Below, piece by piece: positions 53,971-62,839 of a stretch of 64,000 nt of DNA. Numbering within the stretch: position 1 is the stretch's first letter; the number at the start of each line of letters is the position of its first letter. The notes below the pieces were generated by a model that was not told where the DNA came from, did no database searches, and saw only the letters and a program-made list of their open reading frames with translations. The stretch comes from Ga0077527 sp964531455 (GTDB lineage: Bacteria; Pseudomonadota; Gammaproteobacteria; Burkholderiales; SG8-41), in the NCBI GenBank assembly GCA_964531455.1, contig CAZHFZ010000002.1:46389-110388 (forward strand), given 5' to 3'. Both the position numbers and the translations under genes were made by a program.

Positions 53971-53998
53971 ATTTTGCCATGCAGCAGACCCCTGTCAA
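53971..53998 (-). promoter_or_regulatory. Candidate sigma-70 promoter of the small RNA
   Basis: TTGACA (perfect -35, 53993-53998) and CAAAAT (4 of 6 for -10, 53971-53976) are 16 nt apart on the minus strand. Transcription would start near 53964. Confidence 0.4.
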
Positions 53999-54223
53999 GC
54001 CATTTATGCTGCTTCGCAATATATATTTTATTCACTCATTGTTGAGAATTTCTTAACTGAAGCGTTTTGCAGCCCCGCTCCGTGAACCAGTTCACGGTTT
54101 CCGATTCCACCCCTTGGCTGTCCGGGCCGCCGCACGGCAATTCCATGTTAAAGAATGGCCCAGTCCAAAAATACCTGCCGTGTCGGCCCCGGCCAGACTC
54201 GACAACCCCAATCAGGAGAACCC

Positions 54224-55273
54224 GTGGCTCGCAAACTGATGCTGTTCACCGGCGACATCAATCTGATGAATGTCGCCGATCACACCCGCCCTTTCAATCG
54301 AGTGCTCGACACACTGCGCAGCGCAGATATGCTGTTCGGCAACCTTGAGTGCTGTTTTTACCAGCCAGCCGGCACAGTGTCCGTCTCGGACGAGGGTTTC
54401 TTTGCCGCGCCTCAGGCGGGACAAGCGCTCAAACTCGCGAATTTTCGCGTTGTAGGCAACGCCAACAACGTCAACTATGGTGGAGACGCGATCCGCTCCT
54501 CGCTGACGGAACTGGAAAAACTCGGCATCCCTTACACCGGTGCCGGACGCAACCGTGCCCAGGCCCGCGCCCCGGTCATCATCGAACACGACGGTATCCG
54601 CTATGGATTCCTGCAGCGCACTTCGGTTTATTGGCCAACCAACCACGAAGCAGGTGAGCATAGCGCCGGGGTTGCCGCATTGCGGGGACATACCGCCTAT
54701 CAATTGCCACTGCACAAGCTGCGCCAGGACATTCCCCCCGCAAACCGGCCCGGCGTACCGCCGCTGATTGTCACTTGGGCGGACAAGAAATACATGTCCG
54801 ACTACATCGCGGAAATCGGCGAATTGCGGAAAAAAGTTGACGTACTGGTTGCCTCCCATCACTGGGGCTTCAAGGAAGAAGTGCTCGACTATATGACCGA
54901 AATCGCGCATGCGGTGATCGATGCCGGCGCCGATGTGGTCATCGGCCACGGGCCGCACTATTCCTTACCGGTTGAAATCTACAAGGGCAAACCGGTGTTT
55001 TACGGCCTGGGCAGCTTTTCCTTCCACACCGGACACGGCGGGCTCAAGCATGGAGACTGGCTGGGCATGATCGGACGCGTATCCCTTGAAGGCAAAAACG
55101 TAACCGGCGGCGCCTTCGAGTTCGTCCGTCACAATGCACAGAACGAAACGGTGATCTGCAAAATCGGTGACGAACAGGAAGGTCTGGAAGCGCTGCGCAA
55201 GCGCAGCAGCGCCTTTCATACCAAACTGGAGGTCGACGGCAACACCGTCGCCTTCAGTCCGGCATCGGCCTGA
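54224..55273 (+). CDS. CapA-family (PGA_cap) metallophosphatase-like protein
   Basis: The start is GTG 54224 with AGGAG 6 nt before it; the longer open frame from 54155 has no support. The 349-residue protein has the CapA-type motifs LFTGDINL, LFGNLECCF, VVGNANN, VASHHWG and VIGHGPHYSLP, the calcineurin-like metal residues of the PGA_cap domain. CapA is linked to poly-gamma-glutamate capsule, but no capB/capC genes are here and most such proteins are of unknown substrate. It has no signal peptide. Confidence 0.85.
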   Translation: MARKLMLFTGDINLMNVADHTRPFNRVLDTLRSADMLFGNLECCFYQPAGTVSVSDEGFFAAPQAGQALKLANFRVVGNANNVNYGGDAIRSSLTELEKLGIPYTGAGRNRAQARAPVIIEHDGIRYGFLQRTSVYWPTNHEAGEHSAGVAALRGHTAYQLPLHKLRQDIPPANRPGVPPLIVTWADKKYMSDYIAEIGELRKKVDVLVASHHWGFKEEVLDYMTEIAHAVIDAGADVVIGHGPHYSLPVEIYKGKPVFYGLGSFSFHTGHGGLKHGDWLGMIGRVSLEGKNVTGGAFEFVRHNAQNETVICKIGDEQEGLEALRKRSSAFHTKLEVDGNTVAFSPASA

Positions 55274-55294
55274 CCCTGCAACGGGGCCCCGGAA

Positions 55295-56446
55295 TCAGGG
55301 GCCTTCGTCTGCAGGCTGACGCAGTTTGCGCGCGGGATAGACCTTGGCCGGATGCTGCTTCAACGCCTCCTCATCGACATCGACGCCGAGGCCGGGAGCG
55401 GTAGGCAATTCAATGTAGCCGTTTTTGGGTTTCAGCTGGTTTGGCGAAATCTTGTCGCAGAAATCCACGAAGGGCAGGAAATACTCGGTGATGATGAAGT
55501 TGGGCATCGTCGCCGAGGCATGAACGGTAGACGCCAGCGCCACCAGCGTCGAGTTGTAGTTGTGCGGCGACACGGCAACCAGGAAGGGCTCGGCCATTGC
55601 GGCGATTTCCTTCAGTTCCAGAATGCCGCCAACGCAGGCGACATCAGGATTGAGAATGTCGGCTGAGCGTTTCTCCAACAACGGACGGAAACCCGTTTTG
55701 GTGTAGGTCGCTTCGCCGATCACCATCGGCACGCCGATTTCGCGGCGGATCTGCGCGAGTTCATCGGGGAATTCCGCCTGACAGGACTCTTCCATCCAGT
55801 AGAGATCAAACTCGGCGAGCTGCTTGTCGAGGCGAATGGCATGCATCGGTGCCAGCCGGCGATGCTGCTCAATCAGCAGATCCACATCAGGCCCCACCGC
55901 ATCGCGAATGGCCTTAACCACGCGTATCGCACGACGCTCATGCTCTTTCGGAATATAGGTACGCCATGGCGACGGCAAGGGGTCGAACTTCATCGCGGTG
56001 AAACCCTGCTTCACCACTTTCTCGGCGGCGCGCGCATAGTCATCCGGCTCCTTCATGCCGTAACTCCAGCCGTTGGCATACACACGGATCTTGTCGCGAT
56101 AACGACCGCCAAGCAGGTTGTAAACCGGCTGCTGCGTCGCCTTGCCGACGATGTCCCACATCGCCTGCTCGATGCCGCTGATTGCGCAGAACAGTTCCAC
56201 CGAACCACGTCGCGCCGCGTAATCGTCGAACGCAAACTGCGTGAAATGTTTGATGTCGAACGGACTGCGGCCAACCAGGTACGGCCCCAGTGCAGCAAGC
56301 TGGGCCATCACTGCGGTATCACGGTCATATTGCGAGTAAGCCTCACCCCAGCCATGAATGCCGGCATCGGTTTCGACTTTGACGAAGATCAGGTTCTTGC
56401 GCCAACCCGGATGCACGGCATAGCTTTTGACAGCGGTGATTTTCAT
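55295..56446 (-). CDS. Mandelate racemase / muconate lactonizing-type enolase superfamily enzyme
   Basis: The 383-residue protein has the superfamily capping domain (about 1-125) and barrel. Putative metal and catalytic residues are seen in LLIEQHRRL, YWMEESCQ, MVIGEATYT, LNPDVACVGG and VSPHNYNST. The pattern resembles galactonate/mannonate dehydratase-like enzymes; the first metal ligand appears to be Glu where Asp is usual. It probably dehydrates a sugar acid. It lies downstream of the threonine-synthase-like gene by 131 nt; no sugar transporter is adjacent. Confidence 0.85.
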   Translation of the reverse strand: MKITAVKSYAVHPGWRKNLIFVKVETDAGIHGWGEAYSQYDRDTAVMAQLAALGPYLVGRSPFDIKHFTQFAFDDYAARRGSVELFCAISGIEQAMWDIVGKATQQPVYNLLGGRYRDKIRVYANGWSYGMKEPDDYARAAEKVVKQGFTAMKFDPLPSPWRTYIPKEHERRAIRVVKAIRDAVGPDVDLLIEQHRRLAPMHAIRLDKQLAEFDLYWMEESCQAEFPDELAQIRREIGVPMVIGEATYTKTGFRPLLEKRSADILNPDVACVGGILELKEIAAMAEPFLVAVSPHNYNSTLVALASTVHASATMPNFIITEYFLPFVDFCDKISPNQLKPKNGYIELPTAPGLGVDVDEEALKQHPAKVYPARKLRQPADEGP

Positions 56447-56577
56447 GTATGTAGCCCTTTAAATCGTGAAGCGCGACAAAAATGTCGGCGGAAAGGTTTC
56501 GAATCTAGGCGGCGCACGCGCACCATGTCAAGAATGCAGCGCAATGGTCCATGATGCGAGAGCAATTGATTGACGGA

Positions 56578-57714
56578 TCACAGGGTACGCGGCTGCAAAT
56601 TAAGCAACTGACCGATACGTTCAGAGCTTTTTAAACCGCTGCCGGTCAGTACAACGACGGTGGTTTCATCTGCGCGAATGACACCCGAATCCAGCCATTG
56701 CGTAAGGCCCGCGGCAGCCGCTGCGCACGTCGGCTCCACGTAGAACCCCAAACGCGCCAAAGCACCCAGAGCAGCAACAATTTCTTCTTCACTCACCGCC
56801 GCAATCGCGCCACCGGAGCGACGCACGCCACGCACTACCTCGCGCAAGCGCGTTGGCTGCGACGAAGCAATGCCTTCGGCAATCGTCGGCGTCACAGTCA
56901 CCGGAACCGGCGTTTCGCTGCCGGATTGCCAGGTGGCATGACAGGGCGCGCAATTTGCGGCTTGCACACCAAAGATCCGCGGCATGCGATTGATTTCCCC
57001 GTTGCGCAACAGTTCATCAAATCCGCGCTCAAGTCCAAGCACATTGCTGCCGTAGCCCAACGGCGTGACCACGTTGTCAGGCGCCTCAAAGCCCAGTGAT
57101 TCCCACAGTTCGTAGGCCAGCGTCTTGGTACCTTCGACAAAAAACGGCTGCCAGTTATGACTGGCGTAAAAAATCTCGTTGCTCATGCGCAACGCGGCAT
57201 CGGCAACATCCTGACGTGAGCCCCGGACAGTAACGACATCGGCCCCACAGGCTGCAATCTGCGCAATCTTCGGATATGAAGCTGTCTCGGGCACGAGAAT
57301 GCGGCAGCGCATGCCCGCCGCAGCTGCATAGGCCGACAACGAAGCCCCGGCATTACCCGACGAGTCCTCCAGCACATGATCAATGCCGCGACTTTTAAGA
57401 TAACTGACCATCACCGTCATGCCACGGTCCTTGAACGAACCGGTCGGCATCATGAATTCCAGCTTGAACTGCACAGGAACGCCTCGCCAGTTACGGTTCA
57501 GTAGCGGCGTGCAGCCTTCGCCGAGCGTCACCGCATGACTGCGCTGAACCGAAATGGCCTTCGCGTATCTCCAGACCGAACGCTCATCCGTGTTGATCTC
57601 GTTGCGCCGAAGACCCGAACCTGGTGCCAGATTGAGATAAGCCCCGGTGTCACCGCACCACCTCGCGATGTCGTCGGGATACGCTGCGCCGCTTGTAGAA
57701 TCGATATAATTCAT
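56578..57714 (-). CDS. Threonine-synthase-like PLP enzyme
   Basis: From ATG 57714 the 378-residue fold-type II PLP protein has PTGSFKDRG with the Schiff-base Lys, SSGNAGASLSAYAA, and a C-terminal VVLTGSGLK, as in threonine synthase. A ribosome-binding site is not evident before ATG 57714. No hom or thrB neighbours are present, so it may be the second, ThrC-like paralogue or act on another phosphoserine/threonine substrate. It lies downstream of a terminator and so has its own promoter. Confidence 0.82.
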   Translation of the reverse strand: MNYIDSTSGAAYPDDIARWCGDTGAYLNLAPGSGLRRNEINTDERSVWRYAKAISVQRSHAVTLGEGCTPLLNRNWRGVPVQFKLEFMMPTGSFKDRGMTVMVSYLKSRGIDHVLEDSSGNAGASLSAYAAAAGMRCRILVPETASYPKIAQIAACGADVVTVRGSRQDVADAALRMSNEIFYASHNWQPFFVEGTKTLAYELWESLGFEAPDNVVTPLGYGSNVLGLERGFDELLRNGEINRMPRIFGVQAANCAPCHATWQSGSETPVPVTVTPTIAEGIASSQPTRLREVVRGVRRSGGAIAAVSEEEIVAALGALARLGFYVEPTCAAAAAGLTQWLDSGVIRADETTVVVLTGSGLKSSERIGQLLNLQPRTL

Positions 57715-57802
57715 TGAATTAATTAACTTATTTATATTAAATTCATTAAATGTGCACCGGGCTTTTCTGCTGCTTTTGAACACTTCAGCAAAACTTCGCG
57801 GC

Positions 57803-57835
57803 AAAAAAGAAGGCAGGCGCAATGCGCCTGCCTTC
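57803..57835 (-). terminator. Rho-independent terminator of the Lys-rich protein gene
   Basis: A 12-bp perfect stem (GAAGGCAGGCGC / GCGCCTGCCTTC) with an AAT loop is followed in the minus direction by T6. It lies 44 nt after the stop. Confidence 0.93.
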
Positions 57836-57878
57836 TCGATTGTAGCGCGCCGCCGAAACCGGCGACTGCTCTGCAGGG

Positions 57879-58166
57879 TTACTTCGCCGGTGCCGGGGAA
57901 GCTTCCGTTTTCGGAGCCTTCTTGGCTTTTTTCGGCTTGTCGGCTTTAGCCTTTTTCGGTTTGTCGGCCTTGGCCTTTTTCGGCTTGTCAGCCTTGGCTT
58001 CCGGAGCGGGTGCTGCAGGGGTCGCCGGCGTTGCCTTCATCGGCTCGGCCTTGGCAGGTGCGGGCGCTGCAGCCGGCGCTGCAGGAGCAGGCGCGGTTTG
58101 AGCGGCCACGTTGAAAGTCAGCGCAGTGATACCAGCGGCCAGCAGGGTGTTCAGCAGTTTGCTCAT
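57879..58166 (-). CDS. Exported Lys/Ala/Pro-rich repeat protein
   Basis: The 95-residue protein has a signal peptide (1-22, cleavage after VAA-QT), an Ala/Pro-rich stretch, and three near-identical ADKPKKAK repeats ending in KKAPKTEASPAPAK. It is strongly basic and probably disordered. Histone-like Lys-rich tails and acid-shock-type periplasmic proteins have this composition; no function is assigned. It has its own strong terminator and is divergent from the SDR gene. Confidence 0.8.
   Translation of the reverse strand: MSKLLNTLLAAGITALTFNVAAQTAPAPAAPAAAPAPAKAEPMKATPATPAAPAPEAKADKPKKAKADKPKKAKADKPKKAKKAPKTEASPAPAK
57927..57998. repeat. Three tandem 24-nt repeats
   Basis: Three direct copies of a 24-nt unit (like CTTTTTCGGCTTGTCGGC and variants) encode the ADKPKKAK repeats. 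They differ by a few third-position changes, so they are not a recent slippage product. Confidence 0.85.
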
Positions 58167-58330
58167 GTTGTCTCCAATTCAATTTGTGGCTCGCGTCATC
58201 ACGCGATTCGCCCCGAAATTTCGGGGCGTAATCAATCAACGCGGGCAACAGTTTGCGGTTGACGGTAGCCCGCAATTGCAGTGTTAACATTTCGCACATG
58301 CCGACCGGCGAAACAGAAGAGGAGTGAATC

Positions 58331-59107
58331 ATGGAATTGGGAATCAAGGGGAAACGGGCGCTGATCACCGGCGGTTCGCGTGGCATCGGGCTCGGTGTAG
58401 CGCAAATGCTGGCCAAAGAAGGCTGCCACCTGCATCTGGCTGCACGCAACGCCGCCGATCTCGCGGCGGCCCGCGACAAAATCATCGCCACCAACAATGT
58501 CGAGGTGACGTGTCACGCTGCGGATCTTTCTGAAAATGCCAACGCGGTCAAACTCGCAAAAGAATGCGGCGAGGTCGACTTCCTGATCAACAATGCAGGC
58601 GCGATCCCTCAAGGCACCATCGATGCGCTCGACGATGCCACCTGGAAACGTGCATGGGATCTCAAGGTTTTCGGATTCATCGACATCACGCGTGAAATCT
58701 ATGCGCAGATGCGCAAACGCAAAAGTGGCGTCATCGTAAACGTCATTGGGGCAGCGGGCGAACGTCCGGTCGCCAGCTATATCGCCGGCAGCATGGGCAA
58801 TGCCGCCCTGATGGCGTTCAGCCGCGCACTCGGCGCCGAGAGTCCTGAATTCGGCGTACGCGTTGTTGGTGTCAATCCCGGCGGCACTGCGACAGATCGT
58901 GCGGTCAAGCGTCTGCGCGAACGCGCAGAAAAGGAATTCGGCAACCCGGATCGCTGGCAGGAATTCGTCAGCAAATCGCCTTTCGGCCGCATGGCGACCA
59001 TCGAAGAACTGGGGGCGGTGGTGACCTTCCTGTGCTCGCCGCTGTCAGGCTACACCACTGGCACCATCATCACTGTGGACGGGGGCGCCAGCAGCCGACG
59101 CGCCTGA
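58331..59107 (+). CDS. Short-chain dehydrogenase/reductase, atypical active site
   Basis: The 258-residue Rossmann protein has the cofactor motif TGGSRGIGLG, NNAGAIPQG and a C-terminal GGASS typical of classical SDRs. The catalytic YxxxK reads SYIAGSMGN: Tyr is kept but Lys is replaced by Ser. A subfamily with this variant exists, so it may use another proton relay or have changed chemistry. GAAGAGGAG lies before ATG 58331. The substrate is unknown. Confidence 0.87.
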   Translation: MELGIKGKRALITGGSRGIGLGVAQMLAKEGCHLHLAARNAADLAAARDKIIATNNVEVTCHAADLSENANAVKLAKECGEVDFLINNAGAIPQGTIDALDDATWKRAWDLKVFGFIDITREIYAQMRKRKSGVIVNVIGAAGERPVASYIAGSMGNAALMAFSRALGAESPEFGVRVVGVNPGGTATDRAVKRLRERAEKEFGNPDRWQEFVSKSPFGRMATIEELGAVVTFLCSPLSGYTTGTIITVDGGASSRRA

Positions 59108-59135
59108 TCGCCGGTTCGCCGCAAAACAGAAACTG

Positions 59136-59522
59136 TTATTTGGTTTGTCCGACCGGCGCGGTGCGGGGCACCGCATCGACCGCACCCACGGCATCATCAT
59201 AGGCCCGTTGCGCCGCCTGCAGGCGTGTCCGTGCTGCGGCCAGCGTTTTCTCGGATTTATCCAGCTCGCCTTTGCGGAACGCCGCCTCCTTCTGCGCGGC
59301 CGCGTTCGCGTCGCGCAAATTCAGCACATCCTGCTCGGCCAGCTTCGCATCATGCCGCGCCTGCTCGAGCGCGCGATGCGCAGCACCCGCACGATATTGC
59401 CCCTGCTGCAGCGCCTGCACACGATCTTCCACCGGTGCTTGCGTTTGGGCTTGCACTGGCGCGCTAAGTACCAGCAAGAAAAAGAGGCTGGTGCTTTTCA
59501 GGCTTTTCGCAATCGAGGGCAC
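59136..59522 (-). CDS. Exported coiled-coil protein of unknown function
   Basis: The 128-residue protein has a signal peptide (about 1-25, VQA-QT) and then a long heptad-like helix rich in Ala, Arg, Gln and Glu (about 30-115; LEQARHDAKLAEQDVLNLR). No family recognised. It begins 14 nt after the quinone-reductase gene and may be co-transcribed. Confidence 0.7.
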   Translation of the reverse strand: MPSIAKSLKSTSLFFLLVLSAPVQAQTQAPVEDRVQALQQGQYRAGAAHRALEQARHDAKLAEQDVLNLRDANAAAQKEAAFRKGELDKSEKTLAAARTRLQAAQRAYDDAVGAVDAVPRTAPVGQTK

Positions 59523-59536
59523 GAAAGCGGCAACGG

Positions 59537-60508
59537 TTAAGGTACCAATACGGTTGAACCCGTGGTCTTGCGTGACTCAAGATCACGATGTGCCTGTGCA
59601 GCTTCGCGCAAAGGATAACGCTGGTTGATGGTGATTTTCACGGCGCCTTTTTTCACCACCGCAAACAGTTCCCGCGCGGCAGTCAAAAGATCTTCACGTG
59701 AGGACGTGTAATTCACCAGCGTCGGACGCGTCAGGAACAATGAACCTTTCTGCGCCAGTACGCCGATATTGACCGGGGGCACTGCGCCAGAAGCATTTCC
59801 AAAACTCGCCATCAGCCCGCGTGGCGACAGGCAATCCAGAGATTCCATGAACGTATCCTTGCCGACACCGTCATAAACCACCGGCACGCCCTTGCCCTTG
59901 GTGATGGCTTTGACGCGCTCGGAAAGTTTCTCGCGCGACATCACCACGACATGTTTACAGCCCACCTTCTTGGCCAGCGCAACCTTTTCATCGCTACCGA
60001 CCGTTCCGATGACCGTCGCGCCGAGGTGTTTGGCCCACTGGCAGAGAATCTGCCCGACGCCGCCGGCGGCGGCATGCACAACGATGGTGTCGCCCTTTTT
60101 CACGCGGTAGGTGCGGCGGCACAGATACCAGGCGGTCATGCCCTTCAGCATCATCGCTGCAGCTGCTTCATCCTTGATTCCGGCAGGAATCTTCACCAAC
60201 CGTGCTACAGGGCGAATCAGCACTTCGGCATAGGCGCCGATCGGCTGCGCGTAGGCCACGCGGTCACCGACCTTGAACTCCTTGACCTTGGGACCGACCG
60301 CTTCCACCACACCGGCACCTTCCGAGCCAAGCACAAGCGGCAGCGGCATGGGATACAGACCTGAACGATGGTAGGTGTCGATGAAATTCAAACCGATCGC
60401 GGTATTGCGAACACGGACCTCGCCGGGTCCCGGCTCACCAACAGAGACCTCTTCCCAAAGCATCTGCTCCGGACCACCGTTCTGCTGAATACGAATGACA
60501 TGCGGCAT
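59537..60508 (-). CDS. Quinone oxidoreductase (NADPH:quinone reductase, MDR family)
   Basis: The 323-residue medium-chain reductase has GYP-type N-domain GLNFIDTYHRSGLYP, GSEGAGVVEAVG, the Rossmann motif VHAAAGGVGQILCQWAK, and the family end ATGSTVLVP. This is the QorA type that reduces quinones by NADPH. No zinc ligands of alcohol dehydrogenases are present. It lies 40 nt after the Bug-receptor gene, likely in the same operon. Confidence 0.88.
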   Translation of the reverse strand: MPHVIRIQQNGGPEQMLWEEVSVGEPGPGEVRVRNTAIGLNFIDTYHRSGLYPMPLPLVLGSEGAGVVEAVGPKVKEFKVGDRVAYAQPIGAYAEVLIRPVARLVKIPAGIKDEAAAAMMLKGMTAWYLCRRTYRVKKGDTIVVHAAAGGVGQILCQWAKHLGATVIGTVGSDEKVALAKKVGCKHVVVMSREKLSERVKAITKGKGVPVVYDGVGKDTFMESLDCLSPRGLMASFGNASGAVPPVNIGVLAQKGSLFLTRPTLVNYTSSREDLLTAARELFAVVKKGAVKITINQRYPLREAAQAHRDLESRKTTGSTVLVP

Positions 60509-60548
60509 GATTCCAATCTCCTCCTAAGCGGGGATGCCCCCGGATCGA

Positions 60549-61538
60549 TTATTCAGCCTTGATGCCGGCGTCTTTTACAACTTTCGACCACTTGGTGGTT
60601 TCGGCCTTGATGAACTTGGCATATGTTGCGGAATTCATGTAGGCCACTTCGGCACCCTGTGAATCAAATTTCTTTTGCATCTCCGGATTGTCCACGACCT
60701 TTTTCACAGCCGCTTCAAGAGTACGCACCATCGCCGGGGTCACGCCAGCGGGTGCCAGAATCCCCCACCAGTTGTTCGCCTCGTAACCGGGCACACCACT
60801 CTCCGCCACGGTCGGCACGTTGGGAAAAGCGTTGTTGCGCTTGGCGCTGCCCACTGCAAGGATGCGCAAGCGGTTGCTTTGCACATGCGGCACAAGTTGC
60901 AGCAGTGAACCCATGGTAATCAGGGTATTGCCGGCAATCACATCGGTCATCGCCGGGCCGCCGCCTTTGAAAGGCACGTGCACCAGGCTGATGCCGGCCT
61001 GCAGACGGAACAACTCGGTACTCAAGTGCTGAAAACTGCCGATACCGGCGGTGGCATAGGTCAGCGTACCGGGCTTGGCCTTCGCCATGTCAATCAGTTC
61101 CTTGGTCGTTTTTGCGGCCATTTTCGGGTTGACTGTCAGTGCGCTCGGACCGGTGCCGATCAGCGCGATCGGGGTAAAGGATTTCTCCGGATCGAAACGC
61201 ACCTGCGATTTGTAAATCGCCGGGTTGTAGGCAAACGCGACCGACGCGATCAGCAGCGTATGACCATCGGGTACCGCGCCTGCGGCAATTTCGGAACCGA
61301 TAATACCGCCCGCGCCGCCACGATTATCGATCACCACCTGCTGACCGATGATCGGGCTCATATCGTTGGCGACCAGCCGGCCGACGATGTCGTTGCTGCC
61401 GCCCGGCGGGAACGGAACGATGACTCGCACCGGTTTGGTCGGCGCCCAGGCTGCACCCTGTGCTAAGGCGGTCAGCGGAAACGCCAATGCCGCCGCTACA
61501 ACGCCGGCTACGACCGGTTTCAGACAGTTGCTGTTCAT
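60549..61538 (-). CDS. Bug-family periplasmic solute-binding protein
   Basis: The 329-residue protein has a signal peptide (1-26, LAQ-G) and the Bug fold pattern WAPTKPVRVIVPFPPGGSNDIVGRLV, VIDNRGGAGGIIG and VPFKGGGPAMTDVIAG. It binds a small carboxylate, but no tctAB genes are near, so it is an orphan receptor. It follows the HpcH-type aldolase gene by 46 nt, hinting that the ligand may be tied to that enzyme's pathway. Confidence 0.9.
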   Translation of the reverse strand: MNSNCLKPVVAGVVAAALAFPLTALAQGAAWAPTKPVRVIVPFPPGGSNDIVGRLVANDMSPIIGQQVVIDNRGGAGGIIGSEIAAGAVPDGHTLLIASVAFAYNPAIYKSQVRFDPEKSFTPIALIGTGPSALTVNPKMAAKTTKELIDMAKAKPGTLTYATAGIGSFQHLSTELFRLQAGISLVHVPFKGGGPAMTDVIAGNTLITMGSLLQLVPHVQSNRLRILAVGSAKRNNAFPNVPTVAESGVPGYEANNWWGILAPAGVTPAMVRTLEAAVKKVVDNPEMQKKFDSQGAEVAYMNSATYAKFIKAETTKWSKVVKDAGIKAE

Positions 61539-61584
61539 GATGATTTATCCTCTTATTTATTCAATAAAAACAAATAGTTATAAA

Positions 61585-62391
61585 TTAATTGCCTGATGTT
61601 CGCAGCGCTTGGCGCAATTCACCCGTTACCCGCGAGGCCTCGGCCATGATGAAAGCAATCTCGCTGTTGGTCGTGATAAAGCGTGCACCGCACCGGATGT
61701 AATCCATTTGCCGCGGCAGGTTGCGATCACCACCGACCCCGGCGATTTTCCCATGGCGCACGGCCGTGGTGATGACCTTCTCGATCGCCGCAGCACCTTC
61801 CGGATCGCCAAACTGCCCGGGTTTGCCCAGTGCCGTCATCAGATCGTTAGCGCCGACATGGATCACATCAATCCCTTCGACAGCGGCAATGGCCTCAATG
61901 TTCTCGACACCTTCGCGCGTTTCGATCATGCACACCACCAGCGTGTTTTCCTGTAACGCCGGAACTGCGTCGGCCGTCGACATCGGCCGAAAATCAAACA
62001 GGGCATAACCACCGGAAACCGAACGCCGGCCAATCGGCGGAAATTTTGCACGGCTCACCGCCCGCTTCGCCTCTTCGGCGGTACTGATGTCGGGAAACAC
62101 GATGCCGGTCACACCGTTGTCGAGCAGCAGCGAGGTATCGGGGTCGTCACAACTGCGCACCCGCACCAGCGGCGCGATGCCGCAACCCAGCGCAGCCTGT
62201 GCGATATGGCCTATGGTTTCCAGGTTGAACAGCGAATGCTGGATATCAATGAATATAAAATCATGACCACTGGTTTTGGCGATTCTTGCAATATCGCCAG
62301 ATCGAGCAAGACGCACATTCATGCCCAGCGCCACCTTGCCTGCACGCATCATGGTCTTGACGGGATTATCCGCACCGACAACGGCAGCCAT
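61585..62391 (-). CDS. HpcH/HpaI-family aldolase
   Basis: The 268-residue protein starts at ATG 62391 after GAGGAG. It has the class II aldolase/citrate lyase-type pattern: FIDIQHSLFNLETI, VRVRSCDD, MIETREGVENIEAIAAVEGIDVIHVGANDL and GARFITTNSE. Such enzymes split 4-hydroxy-2-oxo acids to pyruvate and an aldehyde. It heads an operon with a Bug receptor, quinone reductase and a coiled-coil protein. Confidence 0.88.
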   Translation of the reverse strand: MAAVVGADNPVKTMMRAGKVALGMNVRLARSGDIARIAKTSGHDFIFIDIQHSLFNLETIGHIAQAALGCGIAPLVRVRSCDDPDTSLLLDNGVTGIVFPDISTAEEAKRAVSRAKFPPIGRRSVSGGYALFDFRPMSTADAVPALQENTLVVCMIETREGVENIEAIAAVEGIDVIHVGANDLMTALGKPGQFGDPEGAAAIEKVITTAVRHGKIAGVGGDRNLPRQMDYIRCGARFITTNSEIAFIMAEASRVTGELRQALRTSGN

Positions 62392-62477
62392 ATTTTTCTC
62401 CTCAAACTTGTGACTCCGGCTGGCGCAGGCCATTCTCCGGATTAATCAACCTGCGCGCTGTATTCCGCGCTGCTTAA

Positions 62478-62554
<77 letters not shown>

Positions 62555-62839
62555 TCGTTCAGAAAATACACCGCTCCGCAAAAGATCAGGCGGAACCGTG
62601 CAAGTATGGAAATCAGCCCGCCAGGCTCGAAACGCGCGTATTTTATCATTCCGGCACCGGTGACTCACCGGGAATGGAACGTCGCGGCACGGCAATAAAC
62701 GGCCGGCCTTAAGTCAATGATTGTGGTTACGGATCGGGGCCACGAGCGCGGGGGAAAAGGCTCTCCCGGACGCTTGCTGGTGATGAACAGCTGCAGGCAC
62801 AAGGCCTGCCACCGTTCATCAACCGGGATTTACTGAAAA

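Larger units (their letters stand above)
53436..54223. other. Long intergenic region between sucC and the CapA-like gene
   Basis: This 788-nt stretch has no gene that I can support. It contains the Fnr-type palindrome at 53527-53540, a candidate small RNA with its own promoter and terminator at about 53870-53998, and the ribosome-binding site of the CapA-like gene (AGGAG at 54214-54218). Confidence 0.7.

Noticed and set aside
53623..54085. Short plus-strand open frames between sucC and the CapA-like gene
   Set aside because: Arg/Cys-rich translations with no family, overlapping the small-RNA terminator and lacking ribosome-binding sites.
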